DNA from: Calycina herbarum
Taxonomy: Eukaryota; Ascomycota; Leotiomycetes; Helotiales; Pezizellaceae
DNA: 64,000 bases
Direction of reading: 5' to 3'
Assembly: GCA_001414485.1 (NCBI GenBank)
Contig: LLEY01000090.1
Coordinates: 62,001-126,000, forward strand
Both the position numbers and the translations under genes were made by a program. Below are positions 22,378 through 35,299 of the stretch, one piece after another. Below the pieces are notes generated by a model that made no database searches, was not told the DNA's origin, and saw only the letters and a list, made by a program, of their open reading frames with translations. How positions within the stretch are numbered: position 1 is the first letter of the stretch; the number at the start of each line of letters is the position of its first letter.

Positions 22378-24848
22378 GGAGCTCGTCTCTCTATTTCTTG
22401 ATAGAAGTTGGAAGTGTGAGCTTCGAAATGGATTGGGATAGCATGTTTTAAAGTACATAGCGTACATTTGACAGCAAGGATGTGGGAGGGGGAATGGGGA
22501 GGAGATTCAATTCTTCGCTCTTGTGCTGGCACGATGATTTCCTGGATGGGTGATCATGGGAAAGGCGTTAAGGCGTACCAAGTTTTACGATGTGGATACC
22601 TATTGTTTTTACCTTTTTCCTTTTATGCGCCCTGAACTCCTTCTCCGGGGGTTCTTGGTTTGGGGGTTGCTGCGGGTTGTTGGCGTTTGCTATGTGTACA
22701 TGAACTCTTCTGAGGGGTTTTGGTTGATACTATTTTTTTTTATGGTTTACAAATGGAGGGATGGATGGAATGAAGGCAAGTCTTGGCTTGGGCTGCTTTT
22801 GGGGTTTCAATAGTTTCCAATGAATGAATAATTTCCACACTGCAATACAATCAGAGAAAGCGGTGGATTTTCAAGATTCGAATGACTTGCCAATTCCAAC
22901 TTACCCATTTTAGTGGTTGGTAATAGGTGCTGGTGTCTAGTGTGGGCCTCGCGTACTTTGAGCTAGGTCTGGAGACTTGAGATCACTGTGTTTGGACACG
23001 TCTTGAAGTTCTTTCGATTTGCTGCTATTATCTGCAATATCCCCTTTACAGCCATCGCAATTTTTCTGATCCTTGGATTATTTAAAGCAAAGTACAAGTC
23101 CTATACGTAAGTTGTGTTTGTAAAACTTACTTATCTCCAGCTATCTCCAAGAGTCCATACTTAAATTCTACTGTCTAATGTACCTCTCTGGTAGTAGTTC
23201 AGCCATCAATCAAGTTACTTCTGAGCTCGCGATTCTAGTTCGAGGGTAGCTTCTGCGGAGAATTACGGGTAATAAGGAGTGGAGTAGATATCACCCACCT
23301 AGTTACAACTCAGTTTCCATTGTTGTTTTAAAAGGAATCTTGGTTCTTTCATTATACTGAAGTGTGGATAATTTAAATGGGGACCTAGAGTAGGACTTCC
23401 TCGCGCCAAAGTATATTTCATTAGATGGGTTCAACCTAACAAAATCCCCCGCAAAGTAATAGAATAATTAAGGTATTATAAGATTCAAGTGAGAAGTTCT
23501 TATTTATCCCTTCCCCACCTCGAAAACTTATCACCACAACTATGTTCTCAAGTCCTCTATCTATAATTCCATAAATACATCTACTCTCAAAGAACCCAGA
23601 GTCTTTTTTCACTCTTCCATATAAAGGATTCATAAATATTAACCTCAGACCCAAAGCCAAATCTCCCACTTCTGTAATCTAATTCCACCCCAAATCCACT
23701 TCCACTCAAAGCCAAACCTACCCTAAACCAACTACAGAGTTGTACAGACAGCCTACTAACTCCAAATCAACATTGCAAAAAAAATTAAAGAGATATATCA
23801 AAGATAAATAATTAATTAAATAGACAGGTTGTTAAAGACGCATAAGTAGCAAGACTAAGACCCTGGCAAAGTAGTAAGAGCAAAGCGACTAGTTCAACAT
23901 AATGATATCTCAAGTCACATAAGAGAGTCGGGCTACTCTCTAAATACACCAACTTTCAAGCCTAGAACAACCCTATCTATTTTCTGAGAAGCTTTAGAAG
24001 AGTTTAGAATTCTTCCATGTTTTCTCAGAGAACAAATAGTAAGAATATCTGGAAAAATACAAGAGCGAGATAGATATACGTAGAGAGAAAGATCGGGGAT
24101 TCTTAAAAGAATTATATACTTATAATATCGCTAATATAAGAGTTTAAATTCTCGTAGAAGTTGGAAGTTGGAAGCTAGGAGATAGGTTAACCCTCTATAA
24201 CAGCACTTGCTTATATCTAAGGTCGTTGTAAACCTTAGATCTCACCGGGAGGAGAGGAACATGTAGCTATGTGTAGGTCACCTACTAATAAATAGCCGTG
24301 GGAAAATGAAGAAAACTCTTTGAAATTAAAAATAAAAAATAAAAACTTGAGCCATGCACACCTTGCCAACTGCTAGGAAATCTACCAAAGGCTTAGAAGT
24401 ATGCTCTGATTATTTGTAGATACCCTACAACGAGCTTATAAAACAAAAGGAAGCTATTCGTAGGTTACCTACAAATAGATTGGACTTGGATGACCGAAGA
24501 GCTATTCGTGATTGAGAACTGTTTCACAGAAAGCCCACCACCACGAAATTCGATAAGGATATCAACCAGGAACAACATCAAAGTACACAATCTAAGGGGG
24601 GAAGACATATGCTACGTTGTAACAATCATGAAATTTCATTAGGAGATTTTCTTCTTCCCTCCCCTATCTGACCCACCAAACTATCCATCGTGTTCAGTCA
24701 ACCAAATAGCTCCCACGAAAAACATCATGACATATCTTTCTCTCTTCAATTCATCCATACCTTCCCAAAATATCACCCCTTGCTATCCATCAGAAAATTG
24801 GTCCATGTTGAAAAAAACCCAAACGCACACGTATTCTAATTATAGAAT
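22378..24848. other. intergenic, becoming AT-rich, with short inverted repeats
   Basis: About 2.5 kb between convergent genes. The left part is presumably 3' untranslated sequence. From about 23050 the sequence becomes strongly AT-rich with few open frames, compatible with an old repeat decayed by C-to-T mutation. Three related short inverted repeats lie at 24267-24295, 24414-24430 and 24454-24478 (listed separately). Confidence 0.5.
24267..24478. repeat. three related short palindromes sharing a TTTGTAGG/CCTACAAA-like core
   Basis: At 24454-24478 CTATTCGTAGGT is followed after one base by ACCTACAAATAG, a near-perfect hairpin. At 24267-24295 a related CTATGTGTAGGT...ACCTACTAATAAATAG is seen. 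At 24414-24430 TTGTAG and CTACAA are separated by five bases. The shared core suggests one small inverted-repeat family, or remnants of element ends, within the AT-rich tract. Confidence 0.5.
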
Positions 24849-26295
<1,447 letters not shown>

Positions 26296-27524
26296 GGTTT
26301 CGGTTTGTGATTATGGGATAAAGAGGTCGGTTGTTTCAATTCTGGATTTCTCGCGCTGAGAACAAAGCAACCAACGAAGCAGCTATGCTATGCAACTGGG
26401 AGGGTGGATTGGAGGTCTGCAAATGCTAGAGCAAGGCGAAAGGAAGTCTGCGTATGGAATGAGGCACAGTTGGAGACTGCTGAGTGGGAAATTGGATGAA
26501 AGAGCTGATCCGATCTTGACGTCTTTGGAAAAACCGACGATGAGGTTGGCGATGGCGGGGGAGTGAGATTGTTTTGTCGGAAGAGAATGGAAATCCCTCA
26601 AGATTGATAGATGAGATATGCGACGTCTCTTTATGGAAAACCGCAAAAGGAGGTGGAGGAGTAAGCCTTGATGTATTTCTCACGGGAACCATCAGCTCTG
26701 GGCAATGTTGCGCTGAGGGGGAACCTTGGTGGGGTTGGGGCCCCGCTAATATGACCAATCAGAAGGGGCGGAGCGTTTGCAAGGCTGAGAAGGAAGGTGC
26801 GAAATTGGGGGCTGAGAATTCAACCCCTCCCTCCCCTCTCTCACGCCTTCCAATCTCTGAGGCACCGCACTTCAATTTTGCCTGCATCGTCAATCATATC
26901 AAAACTTCTGAAGCTCAATTGATGCGACAGATATCTCAGACCTCTCGGGATTGATTACGACTCTCCATTGGCTTCCGTTGCTTTAATTGTGGCGAAGCAG
27001 CGTGCGGCTTCCTAAATTCGTCACTTGGGCGCTTAGAGGACCCTAGATCACATAGTCCCAGTTTACGAGACGCGGCCGATTGAGTGGTCAGTCTGTTGCT
27101 TATGTACGGAAGAAGCTGTTTTCAGCTTTATTTTGAAACAACAACATCCAAATTGTTGGAATCCAACGGAGCAGACACTTATCCACCCGCCGACCAATTC
27201 ATTTCACATTGCAGCAAACCAGAACTTGGGGACAAGCACACCACGTCAACTTTATCCTTCGATATATACTTTGGTTGTTGGGTAGAGGGAAGTGTATTGA
27301 GAAATCTGTCACTAATCCAGGCGGTAAGTCTGCAACAAGTGTTGCTCCCGAAACCGAACTCCACGCTAATAACCTATCAAAATCCCCTCAAAATGCCATG
27401 TTGCCGATCCTGTATTCAGAAAATAGATATCTCGATGCCATCAAGGCAGAAATGACTGTGTTATAAGCACCCATTGTCAGTGTCAATGTTCCAAAGCATC
27501 CTTCGAGTCTCTGCCTACACATCT
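26296..27524. other. upstream region of the MAP kinase; no supported gene
   Basis: About 1.2 kb of leader and promoter for the kinase gene, continuing to the 3' end of the minus-strand ORF at 27525. Plus frames at 26574-26954 and 27084-27466 overlap others and match nothing I recognise. Confidence 0.5.
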
Positions 27525-28319
27525 TTATCCGTCACATTTCCCCGATACACAACAACTCTGTTGCTTTTTGCGCGTATGTTTATTGTTGTTCGAAACGGTT
27601 TGAATCTCAGCCACTTGGTTGGCAAAGGCGTTGTGTGTTGAGTCGTTCGTCTTCTTCGTGCCTTTCTTGCTTGGATTTGAGTGTGGACCGAGTCGTAGAA
27701 GTTGAATGGTGGCTTTTCCGCTATCAACAGAACTTCGTCGAATAAGACTGGTCTCTGGAACAGACAGCAGAGATGTGGAGCCTGCTGTATCGTCGTGCTC
27801 TTTCGATGTACCGGTATGATCCTCATAGTTATTGGTCTTTCCGCGTGGCTCTGGAATCGAACCGGCTCTCCAATCGTTCGTCTTTCTCCATAAGATTTGC
27901 AAATTCATCTCTCCTTTATCGGCGACTTCGTATCCCAAATCTCCCAGCCCTGTATGCTTTAGAATTTCACAGACAGTAGCATCCTCCCATTCCCGTGCCA
28001 CATTCCACTCGTCCGACTCTTCGTTCTCACAAGCCTCGAAGAGTCGGGGTAGGAAGTCATTCGTATATTCCTCCTTCAATTCCTTGATAGCGTCGAGGTC
28101 GGCTGGTAAATCCCTGGCTGCAGAGTATTTACGACCAGCAAGGCGAAGCATAGCGACTGGCCATACTGCAAGCAAGTACTCGGCAATGTTGACATAGGCG
28201 ACAGCGGGTTGGCAGCGTAAGCGAAGGATGCAGGTCAAGACTTTGATATCCTTGATCCAAGAATCGTTCCCGCGATGGATTCTATGGACCTTGGATTTCG
28301 CCATTTTTTTGTGGTGCAT
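27525..28319 (-). CDS. hypothetical protein, single exon
   Basis: A 264-codon uninterrupted frame; a second ATG five codons in (28304, MAKSKVHRIHRG) is an equally good start. The N-terminal 70 residues include a hydrophobic helix (AYVNIAEYLLAVWPVAMLRLAG) followed by an acidic helical stretch (DLDAIKELKEEY, ACENEESDEW). The second half is hydrophilic, Ser/Thr/Lys/Asn-rich and looks disordered, ending KKQQSCCVSGKCDG with three cysteines. I recognise no family. Codon choice and the amphipathic N-terminal half favour a real protein, but there is no independent support. Confidence 0.5.
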   Translation of the reverse strand: MHHKKMAKSKVHRIHRGNDSWIKDIKVLTCILRLRCQPAVAYVNIAEYLLAVWPVAMLRLAGRKYSAARDLPADLDAIKELKEEYTNDFLPRLFEACENEESDEWNVAREWEDATVCEILKHTGLGDLGYEVADKGEMNLQILWRKTNDWRAGSIPEPRGKTNNYEDHTGTSKEHDDTAGSTSLLSVPETSLIRRSSVDSGKATIQLLRLGPHSNPSKKGTKKTNDSTHNAFANQVAEIQTVSNNNKHTRKKQQSCCVSGKCDG

Positions 28320-30395
28320 GCGAGGGAGAGATCCGAGATTGAGAGGAGGAGAGGGTTCTCAATCTTCGAAGCTCCCTTTTGACTACGTATTTTTCGAAGT
28401 GTTTGAGGCTATGAATCACAGATGATGGCACGGCTTAAATTATCTGAGTGTGGCGGTGAATGTAGGAATGCCTCTTCTTGTGAATAAAATCGCTTGATGA
28501 ATTTGCTCTCTGCACTTTTCACTTCTTGCTCTACCTTTCATACAACTTATGGCTGTGAATCATGAGAACTATATTTCCACATTGGAAGGAGTTGTCTTTC
28601 AGACGTAGAACTTGCTTGAACATTCATTCTTCACTTTTGAATAACTCATTGAGGGGTTGTGAGTAGACCTTTCTGTGATTTGAACATAGCAGCTGTAAGC
28701 TACAGTCATCTCCTTGTTCTCTTATCGCCCACTGGTTTTGTACAACCATAGGTAGTTTTCTACCACAAGTTTTTACCTCCTTCTTTTTCACCTTGAACAG
28801 TACTCAATTCGGCTGTGCATACCGCTTTAGACCGAGCTAGGGCGGGTGGCGGAGGTAAACGGAGCAAGGTGGCTGGTGCCTTTTTTCTTTGGCTTTGTTC
28901 AACGCCAAACCAAAATTATAATGTATACTCTATTTAAAATTTAGACTTTGTCAATTGGTGCAACATTGTGTTTGTATGTACTTCTTTAAGTGGTATGGTG
29001 GGTATATACTATTTACTTACTGACTACTGCAGAATTCTTTGCACTGGTATAAGGTTTTGTGGCACCTTGGCTATACACATAAACAACTATGGTATTCTAG
29101 TGTGGCTGAGTTGAAGTGTTTTTGTGGGGAAACTTCAACGTCTAGTTTCGGCACTTCTTTCAATAGTGTCAAAACTAGCAGTACCGATCTTTGATGTGCA
29201 ACACCTCCAAACCTCCAAAGAACTTTCTTTTTCAATATAGTCACGTCACTTGGTCTGATTTTCATACCAAATATGCTATCAAAAAAGTGTGTGGGGATCT
29301 AGGTACCATATCCTGTTTTTCCAGCACCCTCAAACAAAACAAAAGAAAGGACGCGTTGCCAGAGGAGGGGTGCCTGGCTACCTTGGAGCGATGAAATGGA
29401 GGGCCAGCGAATAGGGGAATAAATGATGTCATATCTGTTGCATCATCGGCGATAAGTGGAATGATATTTATATGGGTTATAGATAAGATTATTTTAAGCT
29501 TCAATCGATATTGGACGGCAGAGCCAAAGGGGACAGAAGCTTTGCGAGTAGTTGCAGCAGGAGAAGGCCGAGGGTTGCACTATCAAGATGGGGATGGGGG
29601 TCAAGCCAAGCTTGCAGGGGTGTAGCTCTGACGACTTTCTTCACACCATCTGCATCTTCTCTATCGCTCTCCTCTTGGTTCCTCGCAACCCCTCAAGTCT
29701 CTCCTTCAGTCTTTTGGGAGATGGGCAGTCATCTTGCCTTGGCACAGTGAAACCTCGAAATGCTACATGGGCACGAGATCGTGGTATCGACCCCCATCTT
29801 GCACACATCTGGTTGAGACACCTTGTCACGCACCGTTCTCACTAGTAACATGTGGAAGCAGGCTTGTCCCCCGATACATCCAGTCACATCAGCAGTTTGA
29901 AGCTGCTGCAACTCGATATGATCCATATCGCGACTTCACGACTCCACTCCATGTACATCGATTCCCAGATGGAACCCCGCCGGTAGTGTAGGTAACAAGC
30001 TTTACTTGGCTGCGGATGAGGCGATGACGCCGCATCAAACCACCTTGCCCTGGGAAATGTACACTTGTCAGGGACTTGAGAAGTTTTATTCATTGAATTT
30101 GTGAAGGTTGTTACACTAAACGCCAACAGTGTTGGAGGGTAGCGGAGCAGCCTTGTCCCATGCCTTGTTTTGCCCCTCTGGTCGTTCTTTCCTCATTCGC
30201 AAGCTAAGTGGGTTGTTTGCCCTTTCCTACAACGAGTCTCAAAGCTAGCTCGCAAGGAATGGGGAATACATAAAGGGTGGGTGGCTTCCATTTTCTCCAA
30301 GCTTTTCATTCTTCATACACCATCTTCAACACTTTCAACACACAACACACAACCTACGAACCAAACACCACCTGCAATACCAAACTTCTCACACC

Positions 30396-30426
<31 letters not shown>

Positions 30427-30441
30427 TTTTAACTAGTCAAC
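28320..30441. other. intergenic and promoter region of the aspartic protease gene
   Basis: About 2.1 kb with only short, conflicting open frames. The last 150 bases form a CA- and CT-rich leader that contains a CA dinucleotide repeat directly before the protease start codon. Confidence 0.5.
30401..30426 (+). repeat. (CA)13 microsatellite in the presumed 5' leader of the aspartic protease
   Basis: Thirteen uninterrupted CA units end 15 bases before the start codon at 30442. Given this distance they are very likely transcribed as part of the leader. Such repeats vary in length between isolates. Confidence 0.9.
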
Positions 30442-31878
30442 ATGCCTACCACTTTGCCTTCCACTCTCAAGGGATTGCACAAGGTGCAAGTCACCACCAA
30501 CAAGAACTACAAGAAGTCCGGAATCAAGTCCTATGCCTACCTTCTTAACAAGTGGGGGTTTGAGCCTACCCAACCAGGTCCATACTTTCAGGAAAAGTCG
30601 AAGAGCGGTGACAAGGCCAGCTTCCACAAGTTTGGTGGCAGCTCCATCACCTCTCGAGTCCTTGCAAAGAAAGCCCCAACTGCTGGCACAACCGGCAACG
30701 TCACAGCTGAGGATATCCAAAACGACTCTTTGTACCTTTGCCCTGTACAAATCGGCACACCAGCACAAACCCTCAACTTGGACTTTGACACTGGTTCAGC
30801 TGATCTTTGGGTAATTTTTCTCCTCCCATCTTCAACGAAGCACTTTCTAACCAAAAGTACAGGTCTGGTCCACTCTCCTTCCTGCTGCCACTCAAGCCCA
30901 AGGCAAGGGAGCGCACACAATCTTCGACTCCGCTAAATCCTCCACCTTCAAGTCATCCAGTAACTCCACCTGGGAAATTTCATACGGAGATGGATCTTCA
31001 GCATCCGGAACCGTTGGTACAGACACTGTAACCATCGGTGGATTGGCCATCAAGAATCAAGCTGTCGAATTGGCAAAGACAATGGCAGATTCTTTCGTTC
31101 AAGGTACTGGTGATGGACTTCTTGGTCTTGCATTCGGAACCATCAACACCGTCCAACCAAGCCCAGTCGCCACCCCCGTCGACAACATGATTACCGAAGA
31201 GGAAATCCCAGCTTCTGCTGAGCTCTTCACGGCTAAGCTTGGTAGCTGGAGAGACGCAAATGAGGCTGATAAGGGAGAGTCTTTCTACACATTCGGCTTC
31301 GTTGATGACGCTACAGTCACGGCATCTGGTCAAGAAATCGCCTGGACACCAGTTGATAAATCCCAAGGCTTCTGGATGTTCAATTCGACCTCGACAGTCG
31401 TCAATGGTACACCCGTTCAACAGGATGGAAACACCGCTATTGCTGATACCGGAACCACACTTGCTCTTGTCTCTGATGCTGTCTGTCAAGCTGTTTATGG
31501 TGCCATTGAGGGCGCTTCTTATGATAGCAATAACCAAGGTTGGGTTTACCCTTCCACCACTACTGTTGATCAACTCCCTGTTGTTACAGTTGCTGTTGGT
31601 GATAAGCAATTCATTATCCAGAAGGAGGATCTTGGGTTTGCCGATGCCGGTAATGGTACTATCTACGGCGGTATCCAGTCGCGTGGTTCTTTGACCTTTG
31701 ATATTTTGGGTGATACCTTTTTGAAAGGCATTTATGCTGTAAGTCTTTCTATCTCCCCGACGTTTCTCGTGACCTTGTGCTGATGAAACTTGTGTAGATC
31801 TTCGATCAGGGTAATACTCGATTCGGTGCTGTTCAACGCGCTGAGGAGTATCAGAACATTACTACGCCTCCTCAATAG
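30442..31878 (+). CDS. pepsin-family (A1) aspartic protease lacking a signal peptide
   Basis: Three exons (30442-30810, 30863-31738, 31798-31878) encode 441 residues. Both catalytic aspartates are present: [10 protein letters not shown] at the end of exon 1 and ADTGTTLAL in the second lobe. The flap [10 protein letters not shown] carries the expected tyrosine. The family's penicillopepsin/aspergillopepsin pattern continues through GLLGLAFG and [17 protein letters not shown] near the end. The N-terminus [23 protein letters not shown] is hydrophilic with no hydrophobic core, so I see no secretion signal, whereas most fungal pepsins have one. The propeptide-like region (residues 1-95) is still present. 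Either the protein is intracellular or exported unconventionally, or the true first exon lies upstream. The continuity of the leader argues for this start. Confidence 0.94.
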
Positions 31879-34106
31879 ATTGCTGAGAGGTTGTTGTACA
31901 TGGACTATGAGTCTGGAGTTGGGGATAAGGGATAGGGATGGATGGGGTCACAGGGCATACATATGGGGATTTTCTTGCATTATTTTTCCGGATTGGGGGG
32001 ATACTTGCTTTTCTGCTTTGCTACACTGCGCTGCTTTCTGTGCTGCTTTCTCTTGATCGTAGTGAGGTAGTCATTAATTAATTATTTTCTTCTGGGTATG
32101 AAAGTCTACGGTGATGATGAGATGATATGGTGCCCCCAAGGAGATGCTGATCTTTAAGACCTTTTCGTTTTCCTTGGGATTTTATATTTTATTTTTAATT
32201 ACATGTGTACAGTCAGTTGCGAATTAACCTTTAATTCAGGCACTTTTTTGTAAACCGAGCTTTTTTTCTCTCCCTCTTTTATTTGAAAGGTAGGAAATAA
32301 AAGTACTCTAAAAATGACAAGACCTAGCTAGAAAGAACCGCTATATGTAGTTATCTTCCTCCTCATCTATTACTACTTAAAAACAAGTATAACAATTATA
32401 AATAAGAAATAAAAACTTTTTAGAAAAAAACCCCTTTTCTTAAAAAGATTTCACATTCCCTATCTTAGGCTTACTAAGCATAACAGCCTTTGCCAAGACC
32501 TTACAAAAAGTTAAACATAAATATAAATGTCTATTTTATATATAAAAGGTTTATTGAGTGATAGAAGATATATAGAGCTCTTATTTCCTGTTATCTAGAG
32601 TTTAGTAGCATATGTTGTTGTCTAGTAAAGGGCAAAATAAGATAGAGAGGAGGGGAAAAGAAGAAATTTTTTTCAAAAAAGCACGATATTCAAGCTTAAA
32701 TTGCAACTGACTGTATCGTTTCGCAAGTAGGGAAAGACTGTAGTAAGAGGTTATAGTAACTTTTATCGTCTAAGAAGGCTTTAGGTCACAAAGTCCAAAG
32801 AAATATTGGTTACTATGGAACGGCCTTGTTACGTTGAAGTGTTTTGTTTGATCCGGGTGTATACTGGATGATGGTACGACCTTTTATTGCATTGAAGTTC
32901 AGTGAAGGACTTGGATTTAGGGAGTATGTTTTGGTCTTCTTATGAATTCGAGGTTTGCTTGTAGTCCAATGGGTATCTTGTATATTGAATTAACGAGATA
33001 TCGGTATGAGATTCGGCTATTGGGGTGAGTGTTTTTGTGTATATTTAGACTACTTGATAAGAGTTATAGGGAGTTAGATCTAGGATAAGTGACGGTGGTA
33101 TTCCTAGGAAGGTTAGAGGAAGTAGAAAGTAGATGTTTTTACTTCTTTACTTCTTCTCTGCTCTTTTGCCTAGATCTGAGTTGATTGTTTGAAGGGAATG
33201 AGGGGGAAGGATGAGGAGGTAGTAAGGGAAGGCCTGGGGGTATCATGTCTCGGTAGACTGGGAGTTGCCTATATGGAAATCCTTTTTAGATGAATTTACC
33301 CGGTAGCAACGAAGAAAACCCGAGGTTGATACTTGTGGGTTTTAATCTCTAGTATTAGAATATTCGCTTTGTCGTATCAAAAAGAAAAGAAAAGGAATTC
33401 TGATTTTAGGCCCCGAGGAGAAGGGGGAAAGATGTCGAGAATTCTAAATAAAGTAGGGAATAGATTCTAAGGTATTTAGTTACTATATACCAGACTTGAA
33501 ATGTGCGGAGCAGTTTGGATAGGAATGGAAGAATTATAAAGTTGATATCTATAATTAGGTATATGTAGAGGAATTTACAGGGCGAGATGAAAGTGAGTCA
33601 TTTTAGGTGTTTTTTACACCGGTTACCTTGAAATTCAAATGCTGCATGGATGTAATCTTACACACACTGGGTTGATTGAAGATAGATTACCTATTCGTAA
33701 TTGGGGTTTCTAAATGTCTGCTGGAATATACTCTTGTTATTTTTCACTCTCACAAATTGAGTCAAAATGTTGGCCACATTAATTTGCTACCGAGGCCTAA
33801 TAACACCGAAAGGAAGCTAGTATACATGGACCATTGAATGTTGCCATTTCTTTGTGGCTGCAAGTACCCCCTGCGTCTTCCTGGTCAATATGAAAAGCCT
33901 TCAAGAACATTTGGAGTAGGCCGAGACGAGTATCTCCAAAGACAAGATTGACCAAGCACACCAACTATGGCTAAAAGTTCCCTTGTAACCCTCCCGCGCC
34001 CTTAGCAGGCTAGACAATTAACCACAACAATAAAAACCTAAGGCTCATTTTGCAAACCCCGATTTGCAATTCATTCTCCGCGCAAGAGACGACCGTTAAC
34101 CCATCA
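31879..34106. other. AT-rich intergenic region, no gene
   Basis: About 2.2 kb between convergent genes. From about 32060 to 33760 the sequence is AT-rich, with A and T runs and TTATATATAAAAGG-like stretches, and no open frame of note. This resembles an AT-rich relic of a repeat; no termini can be defined. Confidence 0.5.
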
Positions 34107-35299
34107 CTAGCCCCGGGTAACTGTCATGGTGTCGGAGACTGACCACTTTTGATAGCTAAATCTATCCTGGATAATCTCTAGCTCTTCCTCAAGTTTTCTT
34201 AGACAGTTGTACCCAGCCTCGCAACCCTCAACTTCAAGAACCATCTTAGTAAATCGCTCTCTAACATCCGAAAAAGACAGGTTTAGGTATGGTGGCGGTA
34301 GTGGGTTTGGCCAAAGTCCATTTCCGGTTGTACACTGCAACAGACTTCGCAGCAATATAGCATCACAAGTATTGTCATGATAATGGCGCATGTCGCAAGA
34401 ATTATCACAACCCCATGTTGAAAACCCTTCTCCGACAAATTCTTTGATAACCCGGTCGATCAGTTGAAAAGACTCCGCTATTGCCTGAGTGCGGGTATCT
34501 TCTAAGAGTTCTATAGACTTGTTAGCTTTGTCTCAGAACCCAGATTTCAGACGGTAATACCAAGAAATGTTTCCGGCACTGGCGGTAGAGGGAGGTCATT
34601 TTTAAAAGACTTTCTCGACTGAAGGTCTTGGAAATCGACTCCTCTGAACTCAGTCCAAACAAATCGAAACTGCTCTTGCAGATAGTCTTCTCCACAACCA
34701 AGAACGAAACAGGCACCGAAGAAAGAGAGCATATTTCGATCACTACCATTACTAGGTTCGTGATGAGTTTCGTCAAACCACAGTGCCTTGAAGTGTTTGA
34801 AGATTGGCGGAAATCGGTATTTGTCAAGCACCATTGCTATGTTGGAAAGAAGCTTGGGGGTAGGAGCGGTCGGAAGTAAATGTGATTTGCCATAGATTGC
34901 ATTCAAGATAACCTTGAGAGCTTCGTGGCAATCTTCGGGAAGTGGTATCTCGACTTTGCCATTCGATTGCAGCGCGGTTGCCTCTTTGAACCCACTACCC
35001 AGCATGGCCTTGAAAACCGGGGAATTGAGGCTCAAATGCTTGGATGATACCTGAAAGCGAACCTCTCTTGCGCAATATAAAGCTTGGGGTGTGGTGGAAG
35101 TCTTGGGTCGCTTGTTCGGATTGTGGGTATTGTGTGCGGCATTGCCTGAGATCAAGACTGACTGGTTGCACAGCTTGTAGCATATCAGCGTCACGTCGCC
35201 TTCAGGATCGAAAGTTTCTGCGACGGGGGGGAGGGTGCTTTTTGGCAAAGATGACACCGAGTCGACATCCAAGGTCGCTCTTTGGTCACCTTCAACCAT
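34107..35299 (-). CDS. BTB/POZ domain protein
   Basis: Two exons (34561-35299 and 34107-34510, intron 34511-34560 of 50 nt) encode 380 residues. The BTB fold is recognisable from EGDVTLICYKL through REVRFQVSSKHLSLNSPVFKAMLGSGFKEA and the following VEIPLPEDCHEALKVILNAIYG (about residues 33-135). An insertion rich in Asn, Pro, Lys and Thr interrupts the domain after its first strand. The C-terminal part contains a few cysteines and ends in a helical segment (CLRKLEEELEIIQDRF). Short fungal BTB proteins of this kind are numerous and mostly uncharacterised; Cul3 adaptor activity is possible but not shown by the sequence. Confidence 0.87.

Noticed and set aside
27840..27880. GGTTCGATTCC on the minus strand resembling a tRNA B-box
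   Set aside because: It lies inside the minus ORF at 27525-28319 and the flanking T-stem bases do not pair.
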